Shown here: positions 1 to 12,218 of the stretch, piece by piece
Position numbering within the stretch: the first letter of the stretch is position 1
How the letters are laid out: each line of letters opens with the position of its first letter
From: [Clostridium] symbiosum
GTDB taxonomy: Bacteria; Bacillota; Clostridia; Lachnospirales; Lachnospiraceae
Length of the DNA stretch: 64,000 nt
Assembly: GCA_021769625.1 (NCBI GenBank)
Contig: JAETSN010000008.1
Location: forward strand, 1 to 64,000
Direction of reading: 5' to 3'
Translations under genes and position numbers: made by a program
Notes under the pieces: generated by a model
The model's database searches: none
Told to the model about the DNA's origin: nothing
What the model saw: the letters and a program-made list of their open reading frames with translations, nothing else

Positions 1-1
1 T

Positions 2-379
2 ATCAGTACTTTAAATGAGAAAGTAGATGCTTTGGATGTAAAAGTAGATTCTTTGGATAAAAAAGTAGATTCTTTAGAAAAGAAAGTAAATTCTTTAGAT
101 GAAAAAGTAGATTCTCTGGAAGAAAAAGTAAACTCTTTAGATGAAGGATTCCATATTTTAAATGAAAGAGTAGACTCTCTGGAAACCGGACTTCATAATG
201 TCAGGCTGTTTCAGGAGAATATTATCCTGCCGCGGCTAAATACTATCGAATCCTGTTATCTGGATACTTTTAAACGATATCAGAAAAATGCCGATAAAAT
301 GGAAATTGTCTATGATGATGTCGATCTTTTAAAAAAAGTAGTCGCAGAACACAGTGAAAAACTTCAGAAACTGGCATGA
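2..379 (+). CDS. C-terminal part of a heptad-repeat coiled-coil protein
   Basis: The frame is open at the left window edge, so the true start lies upstream; 125 residues are visible. The first half is a run of seven-residue repeats of the form V-D/N-S-L-x-x-K, which puts Val and Leu at the a and d positions of a coiled coil. The repeats are also visible in the DNA as near-identical 21-base units. The second half is helical without clear repeats and ends near residue 125. I see no membrane segment or catalytic motif. Phage-like and regulatory proteins can look like this, but no function can be assigned. It ends 162 bases before the ABC transporter on the same strand and may be unrelated to it. 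Confidence 0.75.
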   Translation: MSTLNEKVDALDVKVDSLDKKVDSLEKKVNSLDEKVDSLEEKVNSLDEGFHILNERVDSLETGLHNVRLFQENIILPRLNTIESCYLDTFKRYQKNADKMEIVYDDVDLLKKVVAEHSEKLQKLA

Positions 380-477
380 TCTGAAAACCATTTCTTACAG
401 AATTGTCATAATTTCTTTTTCTCCGGAAAGAATCTGGTAAGATTGTTATGAAAATATAGTACTATAGAAGTCATGCA

Positions 478-506
478 TTGACAGGCTATATGCTCCTGTC
501 CATAAG
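478..506 (+). promoter_or_regulatory. Possible promoter/operator of the first ABC exporter
   Basis: TTGACA at 478-483 is a perfect -35 hexamer. The best -10 at 17-base spacing (CATAAG, 501-506) is poor. The spacer contains the inverted repeat GACAGG/CCTGTC (480-485 and 495-500), a shape expected of an operator. A role for a specific regulator is inference; none is encoded nearby. Confidence 0.35.
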
Positions 507-541
507 AAATAAAGGCATGACATGAAAAGGAGACTATTTTT

Positions 542-1219
542 ATGGCTATCTTGTCAACATCAAATCTCAAAAAAATTTACGGTAACGGCGAAAATACGGT
601 ACATGCACTTGACGGTGTAACACTCTCCATCGAACCGGGGGAATTTGTAGCAGTTGTCGGTACTTCCGGCAGCGGAAAATCCACGCTTTTGCATATGCTG
701 GGCGGTTTGGACAGGCCTACTTCCGGCCAGGTCACAGTGGATGGAAAGGATATTTTTACTTTAAAAGATGAGGAGCTGACCATTTTCAGGCGGCGCAAGA
801 TCGGTTTTGTCTTTCAGAATTACAATCTGGTGCCGGTCTTAAATGTCTATGAAAATATCGTACTGCCGATCCAACTCGACGGAAACGAGCCGGATTCAGA
901 CTATATCGACAATATCATTGAAACACTGGGACTTTCTGAAAAGCTTGCCAACCTTCCCAATAATCTTTCCGGCGGCCAGCAGCAGAGAGTGGCGATTGCC
1001 AGAGCTATCGCCTCCAAACCAGCCATCATTCTGGCAGATGAGCCTACCGGCAATCTGGACAGCAAAACTTCTCAGGATGTACTCGGTTTATTAAAGCTGA
1101 CCAGCCAAAAGTTCTCCCAGACCATTGTTATGATCACCCACAACGAAGAAATTGCCCAGCTTGCCGACCGCATCATCCGCATCGAAGACGGGAAGATTGC
1201 AACAAGAGAAACGATGTAA
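542..1219 (+). CDS. ABC transporter ATP-binding protein (MacB/LolD/BceA type)
   Basis: This is a cytoplasmic ATPase of an exporter-like ABC system, 225 residues, the usual size of the MacB/LolD/BceA group. Walker A (GTSGSGKS) is at residues 40-47, the Q-loop phenylalanine-glutamine pair near 91-92, the signature LSGGQ at 142-146 and Walker B (IILADE) at 162-167, followed by the D-loop and a switch histidine. The start is fixed by AAGGAG nine bases upstream. The partner permease begins 16 bases after the stop, so the two form an operon. Relatives export antimicrobial peptides, lipoproteins or macrolides, or act as flux sensors. No two-component system is adjacent inside the window, so the substrate is unknown. 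Confidence 0.93.
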   Translation: MAILSTSNLKKIYGNGENTVHALDGVTLSIEPGEFVAVVGTSGSGKSTLLHMLGGLDRPTSGQVTVDGKDIFTLKDEELTIFRRRKIGFVFQNYNLVPVLNVYENIVLPIQLDGNEPDSDYIDNIIETLGLSEKLANLPNNLSGGQQQRVAIARAIASKPAIILADEPTGNLDSKTSQDVLGLLKLTSQKFSQTIVMITHNEEIAQLADRIIRIEDGKIATRETM

Positions 1220-1235
1220 GGGAGGAGGCACAGAT

Positions 1236-3923
1236 ATGAGAGTAGCAAACAGAAAATGTATCCGCAGGCTTGCTCTGAAAAACCTACAATCTGCAAAACT
1301 GCGCAACCTGATTACGATCACTGCCGTCGCTCTGACTACGATCCTTTTTACAACGCTTTTTACGATAGTTTTATCCATGGTGGAAAACTTCCAGCAGAGT
1401 AATTTCAGGCAGGTGGGCACTTACGCCCACGGCATTTTTAAGGAACTGACGAAAGAACAGTTCGACGAACTGAAAGACGATCCCCTGATCAAAGAATGGG
1501 GACTGCGCCGCGTAGCGGGCCTTGTGACAGACGAGGCCTTTAACAAATCCCAGGTGGAAGTCAGCTATATGGATGAAAACTATGCAAAATTTGGATTTAT
1601 CACTCCCACTGTGGGACATCTTCCTGAGGAGGGGACCGATCAGGCGGCAACGGATCTGAAAGTACTCTCCCTGCTCGGCGTGGAACCGGAACTCGGAAAC
1701 AATTTTACGGTCACCATCAATGTGGACGGCACAGAGACGACAGAAACCTTTACGCTCTGCGGCTACTGGGAGTACGACGAAGTCATGGCGGCAAACCAAA
1801 TAGCCATGGCGGAGAGCCGCCTCGAGGAAATCCTGCAGAAATGCAATAATCAGAATAGTAATGGCATTACCGGTTCCTACGGCCTCGATGTCATGTTTAA
1901 GAACGGTTCTTCCATCGAAAATGATTTAAAAACCGTTCTGGAAAAACATGGCTACCAAAATGATGATATAAGTAAAGACAATTTCATTAAAATTGGCATC
2001 AACTGGGGCTATGTGGGTGCACAGCTCTCTGATGTCATGAATTTTTCCGTTATCCTCGGCATCATAGCGGCAGTTATCCTGATCATCTTTACCGGTTATC
2101 TGATCATCTACAATATTTTTCAGATCTCAGTGGCAGGGGATATCCGCCATTACGGCCTTTTGAAAACCATCGGAACAACCGGAAGACAGATTAAAAAAAT
2201 CGTGCTGCTGCAGTCTCTTCTGCTCTCTGTGATCGGTATTCCCATAGGACTTTTTCTCGGCTACGGAGCCGGTGTGCTTTTTGCGCCTGTCGTTATACGG
2301 GCAATAGCGGATAACAACGCTATTTATTATTCTTCCGCCTCCGCCAATCCGGTTATCTTTATAGGCGCAGCACTTTTTTCAGTCACCACGGTACTGATTT
2401 CCTGCAGGAAACCGGGTAAAATGGCGGGTAAAGTTTCCCCTATTGAGGCGCTGCGCTACACGGAATCGGATTATCTCTCCAAAAAGAAGAAGACGAAAAA
2501 AGGCTCTAAAAAGGGAATTTCCATTTTTTCCATGGCGTACGCCAATATGGGCAGAAACCGGAAAAAAACATTTGTCACCATATTATCCATGTCCCTCTCC
2601 ATCGTACTTTTTACCCTGACAGTCATTTTATCAAACGGCTTCAGCATGGAAAAATATCTGAGCAATATGATCAGTACAGATTTTATCGTCGCGGACGCCA
2701 GCTATTTCAATGTGAGGATGCATTGGGGAAACAGAACACCTGTATCGGACGATATCATTAAGCTGCTGGAAAATATGGACGGCATCACAGGCGCCGGAAA
2801 AACTTACGGAGAAGCTGGCTTTTTCGTCTACGATTTTATTTCGGAAGACTATATCCGAAACGGCCACATGTCAAAATATTACGATTCCGAATTTATAGAA
2901 CAGATGATCAGCAATGCGCCGAGAGAGGGAGATCAGCTCTTAAATGAAATAGATATCTACGGAATGGATGATTTCTGTCTGGATAAGCTGAAAGTCTGGG
3001 ACGGAGACATTTCCCGCCTGAAAACAGAAGAAAATATGATCGCTGCCGTCTACTTTGAAGATGACTACGGCAACATGGAAGACTGGACAAACTGGGCGAA
3101 AGTCGGCGATACGGTAAAAATCAGATACAGCGAAGAAATAGAATATTATGATACGCTGACAGGAGAACTATACAATAGTACGGATCTCGAAAATTTATCC
3201 GCGACAACCGCTGTTTCCATACGACCAAAAAAAGAAGGATCAAAAGACATGGAATATGAAGTAGCTGCTGTCGTTTCCATACCCACAAGTTTAAATTACC
3301 GTTTCTACGGAAACGAACAGTTCGTCCTGAACTCTGAACAGTTTATCAAAGATACCGGTACTTCCGTGCCGATGTACTACGCTTTTGATATGGCAGACGA
3401 CGAATCTGTCAAACAAAATGCGGAAGACTTTCTCGCGGATTATACGCAAAATACGGATCCCTCTCTGGATTACGAGAGCCGCTACACTTACGCCGGAGAA
3501 TTTGAATCCTTCCGCAATATGTTCATGATGATGGGAAGCATTCTGAGCTTCATTGTAGGGCTGATCGGCGTTCTGAACTTCTTAAACGCTGTTCTCACCG
3601 GCATCATCGCCCGCCACAGGGAATTTGCCATGCTGCAGTCCATCGGCATGACCGGAAAACAGTTGAAAAAAATGTTGGTGCTGGAAGGACTTTACTATAC
3701 GATCGGTTCCGTTATCATCTCCTTTATTATGGCGGTCGTCATCAGCCCGGCTGCGGCGAATGTTTTGGAAAATATGTTCTGGTTTTTTGAATATCACTTT
3801 ATGATAACGCCGCTGTTCATAACGACACCGATATTTGCACTGCTTGGCATCCTGCTGCCGCTGATCAGTTATCGGTTCCTCGCGAAAAAATCTATCGTGG
3901 AAAGACTCAGGGAAGCAGAGTGA
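1236..3923 (+). CDS. ABC transporter permease with two FtsX modules
   Basis: This 895-residue membrane protein is the partner of the preceding ATPase. A membrane segment at about residues 25-48 is followed by a large extracellular part. Then comes a three-helix FtsX core at about 265-410 (with the cytoplasmic coupling motif containing LLKTIGTTGRQIKK), a basic linker, and a second copy: one helix near 450-475, another large extracellular region and a C-terminal three-helix core (MLQSIGMTGKQLKK). I chose the ATG at 1236 because GGAGGAGG lies just upstream; the longer open frame starting at 1152 overlaps the ATPase. The duplicated FtsX arrangement is typical of Firmicutes exporters with 8-10 helices. 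Substrate unknown. Confidence 0.9.
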   Translation: MRVANRKCIRRLALKNLQSAKLRNLITITAVALTTILFTTLFTIVLSMVENFQQSNFRQVGTYAHGIFKELTKEQFDELKDDPLIKEWGLRRVAGLVTDEAFNKSQVEVSYMDENYAKFGFITPTVGHLPEEGTDQAATDLKVLSLLGVEPELGNNFTVTINVDGTETTETFTLCGYWEYDEVMAANQIAMAESRLEEILQKCNNQNSNGITGSYGLDVMFKNGSSIENDLKTVLEKHGYQNDDISKDNFIKIGINWGYVGAQLSDVMNFSVILGIIAAVILIIFTGYLIIYNIFQISVAGDIRHYGLLKTIGTTGRQIKKIVLLQSLLLSVIGIPIGLFLGYGAGVLFAPVVIRAIADNNAIYYSSASANPVIFIGAALFSVTTVLISCRKPGKMAGKVSPIEALRYTESDYLSKKKKTKKGSKKGISIFSMAYANMGRNRKKTFVTILSMSLSIVLFTLTVILSNGFSMEKYLSNMISTDFIVADASYFNVRMHWGNRTPVSDDIIKLLENMDGITGAGKTYGEAGFFVYDFISEDYIRNGHMSKYYDSEFIEQMISNAPREGDQLLNEIDIYGMDDFCLDKLKVWDGDISRLKTEENMIAAVYFEDDYGNMEDWTNWAKVGDTVKIRYSEEIEYYDTLTGELYNSTDLENLSATTAVSIRPKKEGSKDMEYEVAAVVSIPTSLNYRFYGNEQFVLNSEQFIKDTGTSVPMYYAFDMADDESVKQNAEDFLADYTQNTDPSLDYESRYTYAGEFESFRNMFMMMGSILSFIVGLIGVLNFLNAVLTGIIARHREFAMLQSIGMTGKQLKKMLVLEGLYYTIGSVIISFIMAVVISPAAANVLENMFWFFEYHFMITPLFITTPIFALLGILLPLISYRFLAKKSIVERLREAE

Positions 3924-3928
3924 AAAAA

Positions 3929-3973
3929 GAAAAATACCCTCTTATTTATTACGAAAATAAGAGGGTATTTTTC
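3929..3973. terminator. Bidirectional intrinsic terminator
   Basis: A long hairpin with arms AAAAATACCCTCTTATTT and AAATAAGAGGGTATTTTT starts five bases after the permease stop, with A-rich and T-rich flanks on either side. It lies between the convergent permease and sugar-kinase genes and can serve both. Confidence 0.88.
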
Positions 3974-4047
3974 TCTATCCGTACTGGTCTGCGTTATCAG
4001 TTAACTTTTAACGACTCGTCCAGATACGGTATCTTTTAATAAGCATT

Positions 4048-5031
4048 TTATCTACTCCTGATCAATTCCTCCACTTCATCCCTGCCGGGCATCACCCTGA
4101 GCGCCCCTTTTCTTGTCGTGATAATCGAAGCGGCTCCGTTTGCAAAAGTGAGCATTTCTCTTAAGTTATCCTCCGAAAGATCATCGAGTCCTTTTTCCAG
4201 AACATAATTCAGCACACAGCCCCCGAATGTATCTCCGGCTCCGGTCGTCTCGATCGTATTCTCCTGCAGAAAAGGCATTACTTCCACCATGATTTCTTCC
4301 CCGCTGCCCGGTTTTTTATAGTAAGCCCTGCTGCCCTCTTTACCGAGAGAAACCAGAATAAGCGGAATATTATTTTCCTCTCTGATCTTTTTCACACCCG
4401 CTGTATAATCCTCTTCTCCAGTGAGCCACTGGATCTCATTGTCGGAAATCTTCAGAATATCACATTTTGTAAGTCCGTAAAGAACCTGCACTTTTGCGTC
4501 ATCCAGACTGTTCCAGAGAGGTTCCCTCAAATTGGGATCGAAGGAAATCAGCGCTCCGGCTTTTTTTGCCTCATCGATTGCGAATTTTGTAGCTTCTCTC
4601 ACTTCGGGATGCGTCATGGAGAGCGTACCGAAATGGAAGATCTTCGTATCCTGCAGCAGCGATACATCCACCTCCTCTTTTTTCAGCATCATATCCGCAC
4701 CGGGATTTCTGTAGAAGGAAAAATCCCTGTCGCCGTCCGCAAAAGTCTGTACAAAGGCAAGCGTTGTGCGCGCTTCCTTATCGATGATCAGATTAGCTGT
4801 ATCAATACCCACTTCATCCAATACTTTTTTCAGTTTATTGCCAAAAATATCATCGCCGACCTTGCCGATAAACCCGACTTTGCGTCCCAGTTTATTTAAC
4901 ATGGCAAGCACATTACAGGGCGCTCCGCCCGGATTTGCCTCAAACAGCGTGTTTCCCTGACCGGATACGCCATTGTCTGTCATATCGATCAGTAATTCCC
5001 CCAATGCAATCACATCAAATTTTTTGCCCAT
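4048..5031 (-). CDS. PfkB-family carbohydrate kinase (fructokinase-like)
   Basis: This is a ribokinase-fold kinase of 327 residues that phosphorylates a sugar, probably fructose, with ATP. The substrate-side motif NPGGAPCN is near residues 34-41. The C-terminal PfkB signature holds the anion hole and catalytic Asp in GAGD at about 264-267, followed by TFGG. The start is taken as the ATG at 5031 (a GTG lies one codon upstream), with GGAGG at a suitable distance. It begins 33 bases after the gyrA stop on the same strand, so it can be co-transcribed with gyrBA even though it has no functional link to DNA topology. Fructokinase is the best match by motif pattern; other ketose or nucleoside substrates are possible. 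Confidence 0.88.
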   Translation of the reverse strand: MGKKFDVIALGELLIDMTDNGVSGQGNTLFEANPGGAPCNVLAMLNKLGRKVGFIGKVGDDIFGNKLKKVLDEVGIDTANLIIDKEARTTLAFVQTFADGDRDFSFYRNPGADMMLKKEEVDVSLLQDTKIFHFGTLSMTHPEVREATKFAIDEAKKAGALISFDPNLREPLWNSLDDAKVQVLYGLTKCDILKISDNEIQWLTGEEDYTAGVKKIREENNIPLILVSLGKEGSRAYYKKPGSGEEIMVEVMPFLQENTIETTGAGDTFGGCVLNYVLEKGLDDLSEDNLREMLTFANGAASIITTRKGALRVMPGRDEVEELIRSR

Positions 5032-5067
5032 CACGCATTACCTCCATTTTCATTGAAATATATGTTT

Positions 5068-7557
5068 TTACTCTTTCGTTTCTGTTTCCTCTTCCGTTTC
5101 TTCCCCCTCGATCTTCTCGCGCACTTTCGCTATTTTGGCAACCTTGACACCCTTTTCCAGATTGATCAGTTTTACCCCGGAAGTAATTCTGCCAAGTACG
5201 GAAACATCGCTCATACGGATCTGAATGATGATTCCTTCCGTTGTGATCATCATGATCTCATGTTCTTCATTGACTGCTTTTACACCGACCACATTTCCGG
5301 TTTTTTCCACTATCTTATAACATTTAACACCTTTTCCGCCCCGGTGCTGTACCGTAAACTCATCGATGTTTGTCCGTTTTCCCATACCGTTTTCAGAAAC
5401 GATTAACAGTTCATCTCCCTGCGTATTGAGCTGCATGCCGATCACTTCATCCCTGTCTGCAAGGTTCATACCTATAACACCCATAGAGCTTCTGCCGGTA
5501 TTTCTGACATCTGTTTCCTTAAAACGGATACACATGCCGAATTTTGTTACAAGAAGGACTTCCGTTTCCTTATTGGTTGTCTTCACTTCGATCAATTCAT
5601 CATCGTCCCGCAGATTGATCGCGATCAGTCCGTTTTTCCGTACATTACTGTACTCCACAATAGAAGTTTTCTTTACAATGCCTCTCTTTGTCACCATAAA
5701 CAGATTCTGATCGTCGTCATAGGTCATAACCGGTATCATAGCGGAAATCTTCTCTCCGGGACTTAACTGCAGCAGATTGATGATCGCAGTCCCTCTTGCA
5801 GTTCTGCCGGCTTCCGGAATCTCATAGGCTTTCATCCGGTAAACCCTGCCCAGATTAGTAAAGAACATTACATACTGATGGGTATCCATCATCAGGAGAT
5901 CCTCTATATAATCTTCTTCGATGGTAGTCATTCCTTTGATGCCTTTGCCGCCCCTGTTCTGTGTCTTGAAATTATCCACAGTCATACGCTTGATATAGCC
6001 AAGGCTTGTCATGGCTATAACAGTATTTCCTCTTGGGATCAGATCCTCCATGTTAATATCGTATACATCGTAACCTATCTTACTTCTCCTGTCATCGCCG
6101 TACTTATCAGCGATCACCTGAATCTCATTCTTAATAACGCCGAGAAGCAGTTTTTCATCTGCAAGGATAGCTTTCAATTCCTTAATCTTAGCCATCAGTT
6201 CTTTATGTTCGTTTTCCAGCTTTTCCCGTTCCAGACCTGTCAGGGCACGCAGCCTCATATCCACGATAGCCTGCGCCTGGACATCCGTAAATTCAAATCT
6301 TTCTATTAAATTTAACTTGGCATCAGCGGTGGAAGCGCTGGCACGGATGATACGGATCACCTCGTCGATATGATCGAGCGCCTTCAAGAGTCCCTGCAAA
6401 ATATGATCCCGCTCTTCCGCCTTATTCAGATCATATTTTGTCCTTCTGGTCACAACATCTTTCTGATGGTCCAGATAATAATTGAGCATATCAAGAAGAT
6501 TCATGACCTTCGGCTGATTATCAACAAGGGCAAGCATATTTACCCCGAAAGAATCCTGAAGCTGGGTATGTTTATAAAGCTGATTTAAGATAACATTGGC
6601 ATTGACATCTTTTCTCAGCTCGATCACGATCCGCATTCCCTCCCTGCTGGATTCATCCCGCAGATCCGTAATGCCGTCTATTCTCTTTGTCTTTACAAGA
6701 TCAGCAATCTTCAAAACCAGATTCGCCTTGTTCACCATATAGGGAAGTTCCGTTACGATAATGCGGGTTTTTCCGTTGCTCATAGTCTCCATATCCGTAA
6801 CGGCGCGAACACGCACTTTACCCTTTCCCGTGCGGTAAGCTTCTTCACTGCCCCTTGTGCCCAGTATCACACCTCCGGTAGGAAAATCCGGTGCTTTTAC
6901 AAGCGGAAGAATTTCTTCTATTTCTGTCTTCCTGTCTTCCAAAACCTGATTATCGATAATTTTTACAACAGCGCTGACAACTTCCCTCAGATTATGCGGC
7001 GGGATATTTGTCGCCATACCTACCGCTATACCAGTAGTACCGTTTACCAGAAGATTCGGATAACGGCTGGGAAGTACCACAGGCTCTTTCTCCGTATTAT
7101 CAAAGTTTGGCACAAAATCCACGGTATTTTTATTGATATCCGCGAGCAGCTCCATGGAAATTTTGGAAAGCCTCGCTTCCGTATAACGCATGGCCGCAGC
7201 GCCGTCGCCATCCATGGAACCGAAATTCCCGTGACCGTCCACAAGCGGATATCTTGTAGACCATTCCTGTGCCATATTGACAAGGGCTCCATAGATGGAA
7301 CTGTCTCCGTGAGGATGATACTTACCCATCGTATCACCGACAATACGGGCACTTTTCCTGTGCGGTTTGTCAGGTCCGTTATTCAATTCGATCATGGAAT
7401 AAAGCACACGCCTCTGCACCGGCTTTAATCCGTCTTTTACATCGGGAAGCGCACGGGCTGCAATAACACTCATGGCATAATCGATGTAAGAATCTTCCAT
7501 TTTTTTCTTCAGGTCTACTTCTTCTATCTTATCAAAATCGAAGATTTTATCATCCAT
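5068..7557 (-). CDS. gyrA: DNA gyrase subunit A
   Basis: This is the breakage-reunion subunit of DNA gyrase, 829 residues. The N-terminal winged-helix/tower part contains the conserved segment [11 protein letters not shown], and the catalytic tyrosine is Tyr125 in [10 protein letters not shown]. The C-terminal pinwheel carries a GyrA box ([10 protein letters not shown]), which separates it from ParC. The quinolone-contact region reads [10 protein letters not shown]: Ser86 is intact, but the residue matching E. coli Asp87 is Gly90. The tail is acidic and Glu/Thr-rich. It lies 129 bases downstream of gyrB in the same direction, in the usual origin arrangement. Confidence 0.98.
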   Translation of the reverse strand: MDDKIFDFDKIEEVDLKKKMEDSYIDYAMSVIAARALPDVKDGLKPVQRRVLYSMIELNNGPDKPHRKSARIVGDTMGKYHPHGDSSIYGALVNMAQEWSTRYPLVDGHGNFGSMDGDGAAAMRYTEARLSKISMELLADINKNTVDFVPNFDNTEKEPVVLPSRYPNLLVNGTTGIAVGMATNIPPHNLREVVSAVVKIIDNQVLEDRKTEIEEILPLVKAPDFPTGGVILGTRGSEEAYRTGKGKVRVRAVTDMETMSNGKTRIIVTELPYMVNKANLVLKIADLVKTKRIDGITDLRDESSREGMRIVIELRKDVNANVILNQLYKHTQLQDSFGVNMLALVDNQPKVMNLLDMLNYYLDHQKDVVTRRTKYDLNKAEERDHILQGLLKALDHIDEVIRIIRASASTADAKLNLIERFEFTDVQAQAIVDMRLRALTGLEREKLENEHKELMAKIKELKAILADEKLLLGVIKNEIQVIADKYGDDRRSKIGYDVYDINMEDLIPRGNTVIAMTSLGYIKRMTVDNFKTQNRGGKGIKGMTTIEEDYIEDLLMMDTHQYVMFFTNLGRVYRMKAYEIPEAGRTARGTAIINLLQLSPGEKISAMIPVMTYDDDQNLFMVTKRGIVKKTSIVEYSNVRKNGLIAINLRDDDELIEVKTTNKETEVLLVTKFGMCIRFKETDVRNTGRSSMGVIGMNLADRDEVIGMQLNTQGDELLIVSENGMGKRTNIDEFTVQHRGGKGVKCYKIVEKTGNVVGVKAVNEEHEIMMITTEGIIIQIRMSDVSVLGRITSGVKLINLEKGVKVAKIAKVREKIEGEETEEETETKE

Positions 7558-7686
7558 ATTTCCTCACATTCTGCCGCATACACGACATAAAAAATCCATA
7601 CTGTTACTTACTTTATACTATATAATTTATATTTTATAAATCAAACAAAATGATACGAAACAATTTTTTATATCATATATAGATCA

Positions 7687-9618
<1,932 letters not shown>

Positions 9619-9681
9619 TTAAAATTTCCTTTCTTTTTCGCTAAATATAAACTTATATACAAAATATATATATTAATAATT

Positions 9682-10761
9682 TTATTCTTCTATACTTCCG
9701 TTAACCACTTTAAATACTTTATCGATCTCAAAACGATTTTTCACAAATTCATCCAGGCCTGTACAGGTTATGATAGTCTGAATATCTCCTATGCTGTTTA
9801 ACAGATAATTCTGTCTGCTGCTGTCAAGTTCCGACAATACATCATCCAGCAGAAGAACAGGCGTATCTTTTATGGATTTTTTTACCAGTTCTATTTCAGA
9901 TAATTTCAGTGATAGCGCCGCTGTACGCTGCTGCCCCTGCGATCCGAATTTCCGGATATCAATATCATTTACCATAAACCGGATATCGTCCCTGTGGGGG
10001 CCAACTGTAGTCTGCTTTAATAAAATATCCTTTTCCTGATTTTTTTTCAGTTTATCTTCCAGATCATCTATCTCCACATTTTTTTCATAAATGATCTTAA
10101 TCTTTTCTTTCCCACCGGATAATTTTGTATGTAATTCACTTAAAATTTCATCAAGCTGGGAAATAAATATCTCGCGTCTCTCGATCAGTTTACTTCCAAA
10201 AGAAGCAAGCTGGGAATCCCATATAAAAAGTGTTTCCCGAAGTCCCGGATTTAAATACAGATCCTTTAACAGTTTATTTCTCTGATTTACAATTTTATTA
10301 TAATGATTCAGATTATACAGATAAAAAGAATCAAGCTGGCAAAGCTCCATATCAATAAAATGTCTTCTCTCCGCAGGCCCGTTCTTAATAATGCCCAGAT
10401 CTTCCGGCGAAAAAAATACTACATTTAAAAGGCCCATCAGCTCCGCAGCTTTTTTAATCCTCTGGGAATCTATAGCAATCCCTTTCGTCTTTCCTTTTCT
10501 CAAGTGCATATCTATCTGTCTGGTTATCTCCTCTTTAAACAGATAACTCCTGATATGTGCTTCATCGTATCCAAACTGGATAATATCCTGATCTTTACTG
10601 CTTTTATGAGACTTTGTAGTAGCTGTCATAAAAATAGCTTCAAGAATATTTGTCTTGCCCTGGGCATTGTCACCATAGAAAATGTTGGTGCCGCTGTCGA
10701 ATTCTAGCTGCAGGGTGGTGTAATTTCTGAAATTCTGAAGTTCCAGAGATTTAATTATCAT
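9682..10761 (-). CDS. recF: DNA replication and repair protein RecF
   Basis: This is an SMC-like ATPase that loads RecA at gaps with RecO and RecR. The 359 residues are typical. Walker A is GDNAQGKT at residues 30-37, the signature-like segment is FGSQGQQR near 268-275, and Walker B with the D-loop is LLLDDVLSELD at 303-313. It starts 24 bases after the S4-domain gene, as in most Firmicutes origins. Confidence 0.97.
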   Translation of the reverse strand: MIIKSLELQNFRNYTTLQLEFDSGTNIFYGDNAQGKTNILEAIFMTATTKSHKSSKDQDIIQFGYDEAHIRSYLFKEEITRQIDMHLRKGKTKGIAIDSQRIKKAAELMGLLNVVFFSPEDLGIIKNGPAERRHFIDMELCQLDSFYLYNLNHYNKIVNQRNKLLKDLYLNPGLRETLFIWDSQLASFGSKLIERREIFISQLDEILSELHTKLSGGKEKIKIIYEKNVEIDDLEDKLKKNQEKDILLKQTTVGPHRDDIRFMVNDIDIRKFGSQGQQRTAALSLKLSEIELVKKSIKDTPVLLLDDVLSELDSSRQNYLLNSIGDIQTIITCTGLDEFVKNRFEIDKVFKVVNGSIEE

Positions 10762-10785
10762 AAAAGTTTTTATTTCCTTTAAAAA

Positions 10786-10995
10786 TTAATTCTTTATGAT
10801 ATATTCCTTACCATCATAAGAAAATATATCATCCTTATAAAGTTTCCTTCCGCGGCGGAGTTCTACTTCATCGTTTACGGTTACTTTTCCATCCTGAATC
10901 AGCATTTTTGCATCAAGTCCTGAACCTACTGCACCGGCAAGTTTCATTGCCTGACCTAATTTTATGAATTCATCCCTTATCGTTACTTCTTCCAT
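10786..10995 (-). CDS. yaaA: S4-domain RNA-binding protein YaaA
   Basis: This small basic protein of 69 residues is almost entirely one S4 fold (segment from LGQAMKLAGAVGSG to GKVTVNDEVELRRGRKL). It is conserved between dnaN and recF across Firmicutes and is thought to act in ribosome maturation or RNA binding. The position between dnaN and recF and the full-length S4 domain make the call firm; the cellular role is less certain. Confidence 0.93.
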   Translation of the reverse strand: MEEVTIRDEFIKLGQAMKLAGAVGSGLDAKMLIQDGKVTVNDEVELRRGRKLYKDDIFSYDGKEYIIKN

Positions 10996-11111
10996 GCCAG
11001 ATATCTCCCGATTTTTTACAAAAAAATATTCTTAAAATCCAAATTCGGAACACCGCCATTTCAGCGATCCTTCTTTGGCGATGCCCCACCACAACCTAAA
11101 TCATTTAACTC

Positions 11112-12218
11112 TTACGAAATAGTCGTAAAATTAACCGGCAATATCATATAAACATAACTGTCCTCAGAATCCTTGATAAAACAGGGTGCCTTCGGATTCA
11201 CGAGATAAATATCAACTTCCTCCCCATCGATAACCCGCAGAGCATCGATCAGAAACTTGGGATTAAACCCTATCATCAGATCCTTGCCGTTTTTGGAGAT
11301 ATCGATCAGTTCCCTCATACTGCCGATCGTAGAATTGAGCTTTAGTTCCATATTCTCATCAGTAATATTGATGATGATCGGCTTTTTATCTCCTTCTTTT
11401 ACCAGAAGAGTAGCCCTGTCTATACTGTCAAGAAGTTTTCTCTTATTAATAGTCACTTTCGTCTCATAATCAGAAGAAAGCATCTGATCAATATTAAAAT
11501 AATCTCCTTCGATCAGTCTTGAAACCACTATAGTATTATCAAATTCAAACACAATATGCTTATTTGTAAAGAAAATGACTACATCTTTGTCCGTATCGCC
11601 ATTCAATATCTTGCTGATCTCATTTAAAGTCTTTCCCGGAACAACAACTTTTTTCCTCGGATAGGAATTTTTCAGATAAACTTTTCTGATGGAGATACGA
11701 TGTCCGTCCAGAGAAGCAACTCTCAATTTATCATCATTTACCTCAAACAGCTCTCCTGTCATCAATTTATTTGTATCATTATCCGCAATGGAAAATATTG
11801 TCTGGCGGATCAGTTCTCTCAATGTAAACTGTGACAGGATAATGGAATCCAGCTTTTCAATACTGGGAAGATACGAAAAATCTTCCCCTGATTTTCCTAC
11901 GATCTTAATATTTGCGTCTCCGCTGGTGATAACAGTCTCATAGGAATCGTTTGTATCTATTTTAATATCTCCGTCAGGAAACTTACGCACGATCTCAAGA
12001 AATATTTTAGCATCCAATGCAACAATGCCGGGTTCTACGATATCTCCTTCCACGATCGTTTCTATTCCAAGCTCCATATCATTTGCTGTCAGCGTGATCT
12101 TATCAGAAGCATTGATCAATATGCACTGTAAGATAGACATGGTAGTCTTGCTGGGAACAGCCTTTGATACTGTCTGAACACCGTTTAAAAGATTTGATCT
12201 CGAACATACTAATTTCAT
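11112..12218 (-). CDS. dnaN: DNA polymerase III beta sliding clamp
   Basis: This is a 368-residue clamp with the usual three repeated clamp domains. Recognisable points are the start MKLVCSRSNLLNGVQTVSKAV, the middle LMTGELFEVNDDKLRVASLDGHRI motif and the C-terminal end YVYMILPVNF (the family form is typically ending in ILPVR or similar). It dimerises on DNA as the processivity factor and binds many partners. It follows dnaA by 303 bases, and that spacer carries weak DnaA boxes. Confidence 0.97.
   Translation of the reverse strand: MKLVCSRSNLLNGVQTVSKAVPSKTTMSILQCILINASDKITLTANDMELGIETIVEGDIVEPGIVALDAKIFLEIVRKFPDGDIKIDTNDSYETVITSGDANIKIVGKSGEDFSYLPSIEKLDSIILSQFTLRELIRQTIFSIADNDTNKLMTGELFEVNDDKLRVASLDGHRISIRKVYLKNSYPRKKVVVPGKTLNEISKILNGDTDKDVVIFFTNKHIVFEFDNTIVVSRLIEGDYFNIDQMLSSDYETKVTINKRKLLDSIDRATLLVKEGDKKPIIINITDENMELKLNSTIGSMRELIDISKNGKDLMIGFNPKFLIDALRVIDGEEVDIYLVNPKAPCFIKDSEDSYVYMILPVNFTTIS

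Noticed and set aside
7288..7290. GyrA Gly90 as an acquired quinolone-resistance mutation
   Set aside because: From memory, Gly at this position is common in related Lachnospiraceae GyrA, so lineage sequence is the simpler explanation.
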